From assembly GCA_964020085.1 (NCBI GenBank), contig OZ026595.1, positions 20,021,653-20,085,652 on the forward strand: a DNA stretch of 64,000 nucleotides, read 5' to 3'. A program made the position numbers and the translations under genes. A model generated the notes under the pieces. The model was not told the origin of the DNA, did no database searches, and was given only the letters and a program-made list of their open reading frames with translations. Of this stretch, positions 11,501 to 21,929 are shown one piece after another (position 1 is the stretch's first letter; each line of letters starts with the position of its first letter). This DNA is from Micromussa lordhowensis (lineage: Eukaryota > Cnidaria > Anthozoa > Scleractinia > Lobophylliidae).

Positions 11501-13791
11501 ACCTACATCATTTCTCGAAAACAAAGAGCAAACCAGCAGGAAAAAAATGGGCAATGTCTATTTAATTTAACTGAAAACCACATGCAAAAATTATGGCACT
11601 TTTGAGGAAAAAAAAACACAAATCTTGCAAAAAGCATGGTTTTGACCAACCCCTTCAATTCTTATTAGAAGCAAATGAAAATATAAAATGATCAAGTTTG
11701 TTTGGCAGGAAATAGTGCAGCCAACAGAATTTTAAATGTGCATGAGAATGTTTCATACTAAGCTCTGTTAGCATAATGAAGTCATGAGATGAACATTAAA
11801 AGGCCACTGAGATTAGCCTATCATACTTTGCCACCCTCTTTTCAACTACGTATGACATGAAGCAATATTCCAACTGGCGATAAGCTTACATCTTGTGAGC
11901 TTTCTTTCAGGTTACCATTTATCTTCAGGGGTGTGTCGCGTGCAAGTGATGCAGCGAGGACAGTTTAAGCTGTAGATACTTAAACCCTAATATCAAATTG
12001 TAGCTTATTGAGCTGGCTATCAAACCATTACATACCAAGAATTTTGAAATGAAATGAATAGCCAAATTTTTCACGACTACTAAACACGAGCGCCCGAATC
12101 ACCTTTCGAGTGCTACAAGTCATAGCAAATTTTGTTTTTCTCCAATTTAGTTTTTTCCTTGGTTTTAGGACCCAAAGGGCTAAAAAAATGTCTGCGTTTT
12201 GCATATTCAATTGCAATAAAAAATTACAAAACATTTCCAAAATAGAATTAAAAAATGAGGAGTGATTGTACAAAAATCACTCTTGGAGAAAAAAAATATT
12301 TCAAAATAAACAATTCGCAGACCCTTTTCTATAGTTTATATTATGGTTTGTTTTAGAGTCACACCAGGGGTTAATTTTCGCGTCGTCATTTGCTTGTTTC
12401 CAACTGTGTATTATTAGTATTCCAAGGTATACTATACAGTGTGGATGTTGTGGGTTTTCCTTACCATTTTGAGCCAGATAATCTAAGCCATAGACTTGCA
12501 AAATTAATCGCTGAATATCTCGCTGAAGTGTTCACGAGATCCGTTGTTCCATGCGTTAATCTCTAAGAAGGAGCGCTTGGTATGGTTTGTTTGTCCGAGT
12601 CACACCGGGGGTTTAATTTTTGATTGCGCGACGCTATTTAAAGTGCCATTATGATCAAATTTTTACCCCTTGATTTTTTTGGTTAATCGCATAGAATTCT
12701 ACGAAAGATTAAAAACGCCGTTTACCGTTTACAAATATCTGCATTGGTTCAGGAGATATTTAAGTTTGAAAAATGAGTAAAATATGCAAATGAGATTACT
12801 GATGACGTCATACACTCAACCAAATATTACATGAAGTATATCAATAGCGCTATCTCGGTCAATTTGCAGCAGAAGCCATTGAAACTTGGTAGCCAAATAG
12901 TTCTAAATGCAACACATCCACAGCTATAACAATTTCCGTTCCCATGGCAACCCACTCTTTTCCAGTCCCTCTAGCCTGATATCTATATTTTAGTGATTTT
13001 AAGCTTGGAAAACATTACACAAGGCTATGAACTCAACCTAATGTGTTTGTATGCTTGCTGGATTATGCAGATGTGGCACCATTGGCAAATATCAATATAG
13101 AACCCTAAAAGTGGTCAGAAAAGTCTTTAATATTGTGGAGGTCTGGAACCTAGTATGTTGCCATGGTAACAAAATTGTTAAGCTCATATTGCGGAGCACC
13201 ACTAGTAGAATCTTACTGTAGAAATTCAAACATTTATCCTACAAATTGACTGAGATATCCTTGTTTATCATATTTGATCAAAATGCAGTTGAGTGTATGA
13301 CATCATCACTTGGCTAATTTGCATATTTTAAAAACTTGAATATCTCTGGAACGAAAAGAGATATTTCAAAACAGTAAACAGCATTTTTACTCTTGTATAG
13401 ACTACTTGTTTATGTCTTAAAATGGCTCGGATTTGAAGGATGCGATTTTCGTCATAGTGGCACTTTAATTATTAAATGTTATGATAGAAGATTTACAGAA
13501 ACTAAAACTTACGCTCAATCGCCCAAAAATAAACCTAAAAATAAGCCCATCAATTAAGACGCCAGTATCCCCACTCGTTTGAAAAGTACATTATGTCAGT
13601 CATGGCCAATAGCAACTCTCGCTTTAAATAAGAATCTTCGTGCAAACTCGAAGAAGGGGTATTCATGCAAAGTGATCCAATATACACGTACCTTTGCAAC
13701 GCTGATTTAACATCCACATCAATCCAAGAAAAGTGAGGAGAAAAGAAAGCACCACGAGCTTTTTTGGGCTAAATGTTCGCGTTAGAAACAT
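8565..13791 (-). CDS. Beta-1,3-glucuronyltransferase (B3GAT / GlcAT-I family)
   Basis: Minus-strand exons are 13791-13692 (start), 10702-10176 and 8855-8565; phases agree throughout (1, then 0). The ATG at 13791 opens a type II anchor: a cytoplasmic MFLTRTFSPKK, then a hydrophobic stretch LVVLSFLLTFLGLMW (residues 12-26). The catalytic domain starts with PTVYVITPTYKR, followed by HWIVVEDSE, the Mn-UDP motif GDDDNTYDIRIFE (DDD at residues 197-199), then VSVWPVGLVGG and the acceptor-side YLESS with the expected catalytic Glu at 284. GlcAT-I adds GlcUA to the proteoglycan linker tetrasaccharide; paralogues make HNK-1-type epitopes. I cannot say which this is. It has 306 residues to NCKQ at 8565, close to the usual 320-335. 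The extreme C-terminus is unresolved: read-through gives 13 more residues, or splicing goes to an unseen exon. The 10702 acceptor was preferred over 10731 because only it matches the phase of exon 1. Confidence 0.92.
9453..9776. mobile_element. MITE with TGGGTGCTTTCCATTATGCC ends
   Basis: The left end TGGGTGCTTTCCATTATGCC at 9453 is matched by its exact reverse complement, GGCATAATGGAAAGCACCCC plus A, ending at 9776. The interior holds short inverted motifs (GACCGGTCGGAATATTCC). It lies in the intron between the second and third B3GAT exons and has no coding content. Confidence 0.85.
11096..11410. mobile_element. Long imperfect palindrome, MITE-like
   Basis: The outer arms 11096-11130 and 11376-11410 pair (ATCAGC...AGTGTC...TTAGCTGCTAGTTGAT). 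Inner arms 11202-11225 and 11325-11347 pair around TATAACCACTTTCAGC. Most of the 315 bp can fold on itself. It lies in B3GAT intron 1. Confidence 0.75.
12638..13468 (+). mobile_element. 831-bp TTAA-flanked inverted-repeat element, copy 1
   Basis: It begins TTAA-AGTGCCATTATGATCAAAT and ends GTCATAGTGGCACT-TTAA. An inverted copy of identical 831-bp length, TTAA included, is at 19608-20438; the two align along their whole length with scattered substitutions. The TTAA duplication is typical of piggyBac-type transposition, though the AGTGCC ends are not the classical piggyBac CCC. It contains no transposase. It sits in B3GAT intron 1. Confidence 0.85.
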
Positions 13792-14689
13792 CCTTTTACA
13801 CGAACACAATCACAAATCGTAACAACCGGTCGTCCGCCATTTTGACTTTAGCGTGTGCCACCAGGCCATCCCCACAATCGAGTAAGGCTGGAAAGTAGTC
13901 ATTCCCAAGTCCTGCTCGATCTTCCGCCATTTTACCTCTGTACCATTGCAGTTATGTCCTATGTGGCAGACATGTCCTCTGACGTAATGGGATATACTGA
14001 GCCAATCATATCATGTGTTCTATCTGATAACACGCAACATAAGACTGGTAACTAGTCTCCGTTGCAGTTCGGTCTTCGAGTAAAACTGAGTTTTCGAGGG
14101 GTAGGGCACGAGAGCAATATTTGACTCTGTATTTATGTTTTGACTCTCAACGGAAATATACAGCAGGTTTTTGCAAGAATTGCATTTAACTTACAAGATT
14201 TCTGTCGCAAATTGATCGCTTAGTATATTTTTTAGTTTCAAATTCATCATGAATGCTCGATGGAAAACTTCAAAACAGTGGTTGCTCTCTGGTTTGCGAA
14301 CTGCGTGTTCCAGGCCAGCCACGTTTAAACTCCGCGCGCTTCGATTATCCTCAAATCATTCAGATCGTTTAATGATATTACAGGGGCAAAACAAAATCTC
14401 TGAGAAGCAGCGTAACCAATTTTAGTTTCGGTGCTGTAAAACTACCACTCAATCTGCGCAATATTTCTCTATTCCCAATCTTGTCACTCGCACGCCGGTT
14501 CGCGACTGAAAGCCTTCTTCTCATAATATGTTTGTTGAAGCTGACTGAACCTTTTTGGGTAAGCCTTCCTCGTGGATTTTTTGGATCGAACATTTATTAC
14601 AGGAACTTTCTTGTTGATTATATTTTATGGCCGGAGTACTTTCTAACTGTTCCTAGTTTGCTTTGCTTTATAAAACAGCAGTAGTACTC
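13792..14689. other. 5' UTR and promoter side of the B3GAT gene, then spacer
   Basis: Minus-strand sequence just upstream of the start codon (13800-13850) is moderately GC-rich and contains AAAATGGCGGACG, a 5'-UTR-like context. That upstream ATG opens only a short frame. Nothing else is identified up to the minisatellite at 14690. Confidence 0.4.
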
Positions 14690-15015
14690 GAAACACCACA
14701 TAGCGCTTTGTGGCCTTTTCAAAACACCACAAAGCGCTTTGTGGCTTATTCAAAACACCACAAAGCGCTTTGTGGCTTACTTAAAACGCCACAGAGCGCT
14801 TTGTGGCGTTTTATTTTGGGATTTAACTTTGAAAACTGGATGGCTTGTTGACTCGCAGATATCTCACAGCTATTTTCCGAATTAATTTGGTTTCTCCGAT
14901 TTTTTACACCACAAAGCGCTTTGTGGCCTATTCAAAACACCACAAAGCGCTTTGTGGCCTATTCAAAACACCACAAAGCGCTTTATGGCCTATTCAAAAC
15001 ACCACAAAGCGCTAG
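14690..15015. repeat. 31-bp palindrome-bearing minisatellite, two blocks of four
   Basis: The unit is built on the perfect palindrome CCACAAAGCGCTTTGTGG followed by CCTATTCAAAACA. Block one spans 14690-14812 and block two 14905-15015, with about 90 bp of unrelated sequence between. Units differ by single bases (CATAGCG, CAGAGCG, TTTATGG). Confidence 0.95.
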
Positions 15016-15410
15016 AGGTAGGGAGAGGGGTATATCGAAAGGTTTTACTTGTTCCATTGAGAATCCGAATACCCAACACTCCTAGAAATGTCAACCAAGT
15101 ATAAGGAGCGTCTAAGATGGTAAGGGAAACAATGTTTAGGATGCACAATCCTCATAAGTGCACATCTCTAAAGCTTTCCCGTAAAGTGTTTTTAAAATGA
15201 ACTGAATTGAATCCATTTTGTGTTGCTATGGGTGTTGCTATGTATGATGTAGCTACCAGTGTGCAGATTTTTTAACTTTAATGTTAATCAAGGAGTAATC
15301 AGAGCGAAATCGTTTCAAAATACGCTTTGCAAATGGTCAGGCATGTTGAATCTTTATGTTCCAAAATGGCTTTTTATTCAAAAATTAAATTTGAGGGTAG
15401 AAAGGATTGA

Positions 15411-15905
15411 AATCATGACCGTGACAGTGTTTGGATATCTGATCTTAATTAGCGTAGATTTTTACGATTTTATTTCTCCGTTTTCTCCTTAGTTTTAGTT
15501 TCGATTGAGAAGATATATTAAACACTCACGACAGCATTTGACCACATTTCCAAACACCTCAAAGTTCGTCAAAAATACTCTGCTGTGCGTGGTATTTTCA
15601 GCTCTCTTCTCGGTGTTTGGAAATGTGGTCAAACACGCTCTTTCGTGTTTGATGTAATATATCAAACACGAGCGACAGTGTTTCATCGGGATATCCAAAC
15701 ACCGAGAAGAGAGTTGAAAATACGACGCGCAGCGGAGTATTTTTGACGAACTTCGAGGTGTTTGGATAGCCGATGAAACACTGTCTCGAGTGTTTGATAT
15801 ATCTTCTCAATCAAAGCAAAAACTAAGGAGAAAATCGAGAGGTAAAATCGTCAAAATCTATGCTAATTAAGACCGGGTATCAAAACCTCCTTCACGGTTG
15901 TGATT
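15411..15905. mobile_element. 495-bp fold-back element with ~100-bp arms
   Basis: The arms start AATCATGACCGTGA (15411) and end TTCACGGTTGTGATT (15905). They remain complementary through ATTAGCGTAGATTTTTACG and TTGAGAAGATATATTAAACA. Inside, a GGTGTTTGGAAATGTGG motif repeats in both orientations. A left-half relic is at 45850-46110. ORFs of 60-70 codons here are palindrome artefacts. Confidence 0.8.
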
Positions 15906-15952
15906 TTCTTTGTTTTAGCTTGATGAATTATTAATGAGTTTGAGAAATATTA

Positions 15953-16669
15953 CACTCATATGGGTATTTCTTTTTTTACGAGTCATGGATCTCGCCATGA
16001 CAACTCGACCAATGTTTTACCAACACGGGCGTCGTACTAGTTCAATGACATTCAGTTATGACATTGAAAAAGATTAGAAATCTTTTTTATGGCTAGACTG
16101 GAACATATACAACTAGTGTTTGATGAAAGAAATATCACCGAATCTCCAATAGAAGACTTAATTCCCTTAAAAGTACTCGTTAAAGGTTATCAGATGGAGC
16201 ACCGACTACCGGCTAACAATTTGCATACCCAGGATCGGCTGGAACTAGCTAAAACGGTTGCCTGTTATTAACCGGGAGAAGCGATGAAATGAAAGCAGAA
16301 GAAAGGGTCGAAAATTAGGAGTTTAGTGATATCTCAACAACATATCACTTTTTTAAGTTGGAGAATCTTAGAAGGATCTACGATATGTTCATTGATTTAT
16401 AGCTCTATTGTTAGTCCTTGTTTGTAGGCACACCGCTCTGGAAAAGGGGGGCATTGAACATGGAATGAAACTTACTTCGGACACTGATATGGGTACTTTT
16501 TTTACAAGTCTATGGATCTCGTCATAACATTATAAAAAGAACTCGACCAATGTTTTACAAACACGGACCTCACACTAGTGCAATAACACTGATAATTCGG
16601 TTATGGCAATGAAGATTACAAATCTTTTTTTTATTTATGGCTAGACTGGAACATATACAACTGGTGTTT
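15953..16669 (+). repeat. Direct duplication of a ~170-190-bp segment
   Basis: Segments 15953-16121 and 16480-16669 share ATATGGGTA, CGACCAATGTTTTAC, and GGCTAGACTGGAACATATAC in the same order. The copies carry several indels. The 60-codon ORF at 16089-16271 begins in the end of copy one and has no recognised family. Confidence 0.75.
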
Positions 16670-16847
16670 TCATCACCAATACCACTATCAACTGGAATCC
16701 TATAGATCTTTTACAAACGGGCGAACCATAGCAATCCTTACTCAGTTATGACCTTGAATTAATTGGCTTGAATTAGCACAGCATTTCTCGTTCTCCCAAA
16801 CTTTCACTCGTGTTTCTATAACTCGATAGAAACACGGTACACGTTTT

Positions 16848-17087
16848 CTATTCCTTAAATAATCTTGAGATTTGTATTGTTGCAACGGCAAAATAACCAA
16901 AGTTAGAATTACTTTTGGAAATTCTCTTTTTGACAGGTAATTGCCTTTTGGACATACTAATATAACACGTATCACTGCATTTACAACGGTGCTCTTCTAA
17001 CACAGACCACCAAGCTAATATTTTTTCATTATTTTTTGACATCTTTTCAACAACTTCCTCATAGCGTCCATTCTCAGCCAGCAAATC
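16848..17087 (-). CDS. Hypothetical exon, charged
   Basis: On the minus strand from an acceptor at 17088-17089 (TTTAG/GAT) an open frame runs 79 codons to a stop at 16848. It contains LLAENGRYEEVVEKMSKNNE then ILAWWSVLEEHR, which looks helical and coding-like; the remainder is less convincing. I recognise no family. A donor after CACCGTT (GTAAAT) is possible, which would make only the first 39 residues coding. It could also be a relic. Confidence 0.3.
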   Translation of the reverse strand, partial: DLLAENGRYEEVVEKMSKNNEKILAWWSVLEEHRCKCSDTCYISMSKRQLPVKKRISKSNSNFGYFAVATIQISRLFKE

Positions 17088-17509
17088 CTAAATTATGAGA
17101 GGCGTAGTAGTCGATTGACTGACAGGTTACAAGGTGCTTGATATTTTCAGCGTACCTAGTGCATTTTGATTAGCTAATTTAACCAGAAAATGAAGGAAGG
17201 TGGTCACAGTTAGTCATGCACGACTGTGACTGGGTTCTTATAACGAAGATGAAATGTTCTGTCACCGTCTTTTGTTCCTTAAATCTCGATCCAACAAAAC
17301 TATTCACAGACAACAGAATGATTTATGGTTCATTTAGCAAAAAAAACCGGTAATGACATATTTTTTCAGCCTTTTGGCGGGGGCTAATTTGAAGAAGCTG
17401 TTGTAAATTACGCAGAGCAATAAAAACAATTTCAGACTCATCCTTAACTTACTTAATTACAAATTATTAATACATCTATGGAAGAAATACTGATAAAATT
17501 GAAAAAAAT

Positions 17510-17729
17510 CTATAAAATAAAGACTGATTGTTCTACATCACTGGCACTAAACTCGTCCTCTATAAACTTTCTGTACAGGTCCTCATCATCATCGTATTGT
17601 TCTTCTTGCCCTTCCTCTTCTTCTTCTTGATCCTCTTGTCCTTCTTCGTCATTATCAGCTTCTTCCAACTCCTCTTCCTCCCCCTCATCAATAATGTGAT
17701 CTAATGCCTCTAGGTATGGTTTGGCCAGA
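17510..17729 (-). CDS. Hypothetical terminal exon with an acidic tail
   Basis: Minus-strand 17729-17510 follows an acceptor (AAAATAG/TCTGG) and encodes about 72 residues before TAG. After SLAKPYLEALDHIIDEG the next 40 residues are almost all Glu, Asp and Gln, then DLYRKFIEDEFSASDVEQ. Such tails are seen in nucleolar, chromatin and chaperone proteins, but no family is identified. The upstream exon (phase 2) was not found. The GAA/GAG mix argues against a simple microsatellite. Confidence 0.4.
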
Positions 17730-18039
17730 CTATTTTAAAAATATGGCAAGGGATTTACATCATTAATAAACAACACAATATTGTGGTAAACTGACACTTA
17801 CTGTGAAGGGGCCCCTTTCTTGAAACTTCGTGGCTACTCAAGGGCTTAATTTTAATTGGGTTACAAAATTACATGTAACTTGCATTTGGGATTGCATCAC
17901 TGTGCTCTATTTTGCATCCGGTAGTTTCTCTGTTGTGTTGTTTGCAATATTAATCCCGATATCACATATATGAGAAGAATGGTGCAACAGGGCTCTAACC
18001 CAAGCAATTTTGCAAGGCCAACGCTCATGAGTAGAAAAC

Positions 18040-18540
18040 AAGACCTACTGTCCAGTGTGTGCTTCCTATAAACATCAATGGGTGTTCTTTTCAGAGAAAT
18101 GTCCAGTTAATGGACCGTGTCATCTTCAAATTAGTTGACTGTAAAACATGTCGGATTTATTTGGTTCGTCCATCAGCAGTATATCGTTTTAATAACATTC
18201 ATAAAACTACTCAGTTATATTGGCCACTATCAAGCATTTTACGAAGAATATCATTTTTGAGTTCTATAACTAAAAAAAGACGGCTTGATGAAGAACCCAA
18301 CAAAATGGAATCAATTTGCTTGTTGAGTTTTCTTTCACTTAATTTGGTGTTAAACAATTTATCATCATTAACTCCAAACAAAACAAATCTGAACAACTGT
18401 CAGGGCTTGAAACTGCCTGTCCCTATAAAGCACAGCCACAGCTTAAAATCTTTTAAGAATGCTATTTTTAAGTCCATCAAGGATCTTTATGGGGGGCTAG
18501 ACCATTTATATTGTGATATCTTTTACTTTCCTTAGATAGT
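18040..18540 (+). pseudogene. GIY-YIG-like ORF end, probably a Penelope-type element
   Basis: An open frame of 158 codons (18059-18535) ends in TAG without a convincing start. It contains VIFKLVDCKTCRIYLV and, 5 residues on, YRFNN. It then has LDEEPNKMES and LSLNLVLNN about 55-75 residues later. The order resembles the C-terminal GIY-YIG endonuclease of Penelope-like retroelements (CxxC, YVG, RFNN, E..W, LN), but YVG and the Arg/Glu catalytic positions are altered. The 5' RT part is absent. It is inferred, and degenerate if correct. Confidence 0.4.
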
Positions 18541-18713
18541 CTTTTTAACTTTTAATATTTGTACTTGTATTTGTACTTTCATACACCATAAGACTTTAAA
18601 TCTCCTCAGAAAACCTATTCACAGATCTTCACGCATTCCACTGTCGTACACTAAAATGTTGATGAAAATAAAAATATCATTAAATCCCAAAATACTAATT
18701 CATCCACACAGCA

Positions 18714-18837
18714 GAGTAATGACCATTTCCTCTTAGAGTGCAAATGAGTTGTTTTCCTCTCGCAACCACACGAGAGAGTAATACCCAATTCCTCTTAGAG
18801 TGAAAACAAGTTGTTTTCCTTACACATCTACACAGAA
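18714..18837 (+). repeat. 62-bp tandem duplication
   Basis: GAGTAATGACCATTTCCTC at 18714 repeats as GAGTAATACCCAATTCCTC at 18776. Both are followed by TTAGAGTG and GTTGTTTTCC at equal spacing. Confidence 0.75.
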
Positions 18838-19512
18838 GAGTACCATATGTGGGTGGTGTTGGTGTATTGAGTTGTGTTTGATGAACCTTTTTAGTTTTTA
18901 TGTTTCCACATTAGCAATGTAAAGGGACTGTTTTTTAACTGTTTAATACCTCCCTCATTAAATGTATGATGCATGGAAACTATGATCAGGATGGCCCTAG
19001 CTGCTACTTGAATTTTTCGGTAATTTTGAAAAGCCAAGCCCCACTGTTTGTCATATTGTAGCAAAAGGATAACACCATTTATTCTTAACTGGCACTGTGC
19101 AATCACTTCTTTCTTCCTTAAGATTTGGAAATCCCATCTACTAAACACTCCCAATGCTAAATTTTTAAACTTAATAGCAGGGATGAAAAGGAATTAAACA
19201 TTAGAAACTGGCTAATTTATCCAGGCTCAGAGAAGATGTGTTTTCAAAAGTAATAGCCAAAACTATTAGTTTGCTTTCTCTAACACATTTGGTTTGCAAT
19301 GTTCTTCTTGGTATTGCTGGACAATTTGTGTCCAAGAAAAAATTCATTACAACTTAACAAGATATTCAACCATGATATACTGTATAGGCATTTAAACCTT
19401 AAAATTCTTGAAAGTGCTGCCATTACGATTAACACCCATTTACATACGTGCAAAAAAGGAATAATCATTTTGGCTAGACAATATCAACACATGGCAACTG
19501 ATACACATATAG

Positions 19513-19608
19513 TTAAGGTTGATGCTCATCATCCCTAGCCTCTTTTCTACTAAGACTTTCTTCGCTTTGTGTATTCCTTCCCTCGTCCAACTCTTGATCA
19601 TCATCCAT
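19513..19608 (-). CDS. Short acidic ORF abutting the TTAA element; possible disrupted exon
   Basis: On the minus strand, 19608-19513 reads MDDDQELDEGRNTQSEESL and 12 more residues (ending DDEHQP) before TAA. The ATG lies directly at the TTAA insertion point. If the 831-bp element is removed at its TTAA, the upstream minus sequence ends in a pyrimidine-rich ATTTTGTTTTAG, a good 3' splice site two bases before TTAA. It may be the terminal exon of an unknown gene, or chance. Confidence 0.3.
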   Translation of the reverse strand: MDDDQELDEGRNTQSEESLSRKEARDDEHQP

Positions 19609-20438
19609 TAAAGTGCCACTATGACGAAGATCGCATCCTTCAAATCCAAGCCATTTTAAGACATAAACAAGTAGTCTATACCAGAGTAAAAATGCTGTTT
19701 ACTGTTTTCAAATATCTCTTTTCGTTCCAGAGATATTCAAGTTTTTAAAATATGCAAATTAGCCAAGTGATGACGTCATATACTCAACCACATTTTGATC
19801 AAATATGATAAACAAGGATATCTCAGTCAATTTGTATAATAAATGTTTGAATTTTTACAGTAAGATTCTACTAGAGGTGCTCTGCAATATGAGCTTAACA
19901 ATTTTGTTACCATGGCAACATACTAGGTTCCAGACCTCCACAATATTAAAGACTTTTCTGACCACTTTTAGGGTTCTATATTGATATTTGCCAATGGTGC
20001 CTCTTCTCCATAATCCAGCAAGCATATAAACACATTAGGTTGAGTTCATAGCCTTGTGTAATGTTTTCCATGCTTAAAATCACTAAAATATAGATATCAG
20101 GCTAGAGGGACTGGAAAAGAGTGGGTTGCCATGGGAACGGAAATTGTTATAGCTGTGGATGTGCGGCATTTAGAACTATTAGGCTACCAAGTTTCAATGG
20201 TTTCTACTGCAAATTGACCGAGACAACGCTATTGATATACTTCATGTAATATTTGGTTGAGTGTATGACGTCATCAGTGATCTCATTTGCATATTTTACT
20301 CATTTTTCAAACTTAAATATCCCCTGAACCAATGCAGATATTTGTAAACGGTAAACGGCGTTTTTAATCTTTCGTAGAATTCTATGTGATTAACCAAAAA
20401 AATCAAGGGGTAAAAATTTGATCATAGCGGCACTTTAA
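19608..20438 (-). mobile_element. 831-bp TTAA-flanked inverted-repeat element, copy 2
   Basis: This is the reverse-complement partner of 12638-13468: TTAA-AGTGCCACTATGACG at the left, GATCATAGCGGCACT-TTAA at the right. It contains the same CAACCTAATGTGTTT-type internal blocks in opposite orientation. It is non-coding and exactly as long as copy 1. Confidence 0.85.
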
Positions 20439-21883
20439 CACTAAAACAAAATTCAAAGATTTTTTTTTAAACACAAAATCACATGAATGCAATATTTTAT
20501 ATATTAAATTAGACTGACTTTTCTAAAGTAACATACAGGCTTGTAGAATAAAAGCAGTACACCAGTAAAGGGAAATTTACAAGAAAACAAAATTCACTAA
20601 GAAACAACTGCAAGAGCACAATGTACGACTATCTTATTAAGACCTAGGTTTTTAAGTAATGCTAGGATAGCAAAAACAATAGGGCCATGGCAACAGAAGC
20701 TATTAGTAGCTGATGAGCAGAAATGTGATAATTAAATTAATCTGAGCTCCTTTATTGGCTAAATCGCTAATAGCGCAACATTCAAATGGTTTAATTTACA
20801 AAAATTGGGGTATCTAGAGGTGAATTCCCTAGCTAAAATTAACAGGATATCTTTGTTATCACATATCATACTTGGCTACGACGTATGAAGAAAATTATAT
20901 GTGAGGAACTTTATCTTTTTGAGAACTAGTACTGCCAGACTTAACGCTTTATTTTGTCTTCTTTTCGCCATAATCCTGACATATTTATAATTATCAACAG
21001 CATTTTATTGTCTTGGTTTCATTCTGGTGCATAAATGGGGTGGCCATACCCAGGCTACAAAACCAAATCTTTCACAAAAACAAAGTTGCAACTTAGTTTC
21101 GTATACACCAGCTTACGGCAAGCAACATCTCAGAATAGATCTTTACCTTCATCTTTGCAGTGTCCAAAAAAAGATTAATATTTTATTTAGTTCATAAATA
21201 GAAAAGTCTTGGAAAGAATCTGACAAGAAATCAACTCATCTTGAAACCAGTGAATAAATGCTGATATTGTTTGAGCTGAGCCCAAAATATCTTGTGATAT
21301 GAGCAAACATCTTGAGCTGGCAATGTTACAACCACCCTCACAAACAGTGCTGCCTTTCTGAAGCCTTTCGCCATTAGAAAAAACAACACAAGTACCAAAA
21401 ATATGAATAAATTATCCAAAAGATAACAAGAATGGAAATGTTCTCAGATAAGAGCTGGCACAATGAGATAATGGCAAAGCCACCTAATGAAGACATGACA
21501 AGGCACTGGCATGTATCCCTGTTATGTGCTAATTAAACCAGCTGCAGAGAAATGGACACCTGGCAAGCACTTCTTGAAGCAGCATCACATGATGACTGTG
21601 TACAGTCACTATGTCTACAAAACATTGCTTTGTAACAAACAGCTTAAAGGATGGCAGTTGGCAACAGCAGAAAAGAAGAAAAGAAGGGCAAACAACCCTA
21701 ACCTTTACTGCTTAATCAAGGTGATTCTTTAGCACGTACAGAATTTTGCACTTATTCAGTGGCATGCAAAATAAGAGCTTAAAATCCACAACTCGAGGAA
21801 CGCTTTGATTCTTTGATTATTTTACATTCTTTTCCATAAGTTGTTTATTATAAAATGTATTGTGGAAGTGATGAAATAGTGTA
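20439..21883. other. Unassigned spacer
   Basis: No gene is identified. ORFs at 21231-21419 (minus) and 21511-21732 (plus) have no family signature. Confidence 0.4.
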
Positions 21884-21929
21884 ATCTCGTTCCCAGATCT
21901 CTTGTGCACAAGAGATCTGGGAACGAGAT
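21884..21929. repeat. Perfect 46-bp palindrome
   Basis: The 23-bp half ATCTCGTTCCCAGATCTC-TTGTG is followed immediately by its exact reverse complement, with no spacer. The part CTCGTTCCCA also occurs in the repeat at 24246-24341. Confidence 0.97.

Noticed and set aside
14690..15015. CRISPR-like array of repeats with similar spacing
   Set aside because: The 31-bp units abut directly as a tandem minisatellite with no unique spacers, and the surrounding genes are eukaryotic.
18211..18396. 61-codon minus ORF opposite the GIY-YIG-like frame
   Set aside because: The plus frame is much longer and carries the CxxC and RFNN pattern, so the minus ORF is taken as its shadow.
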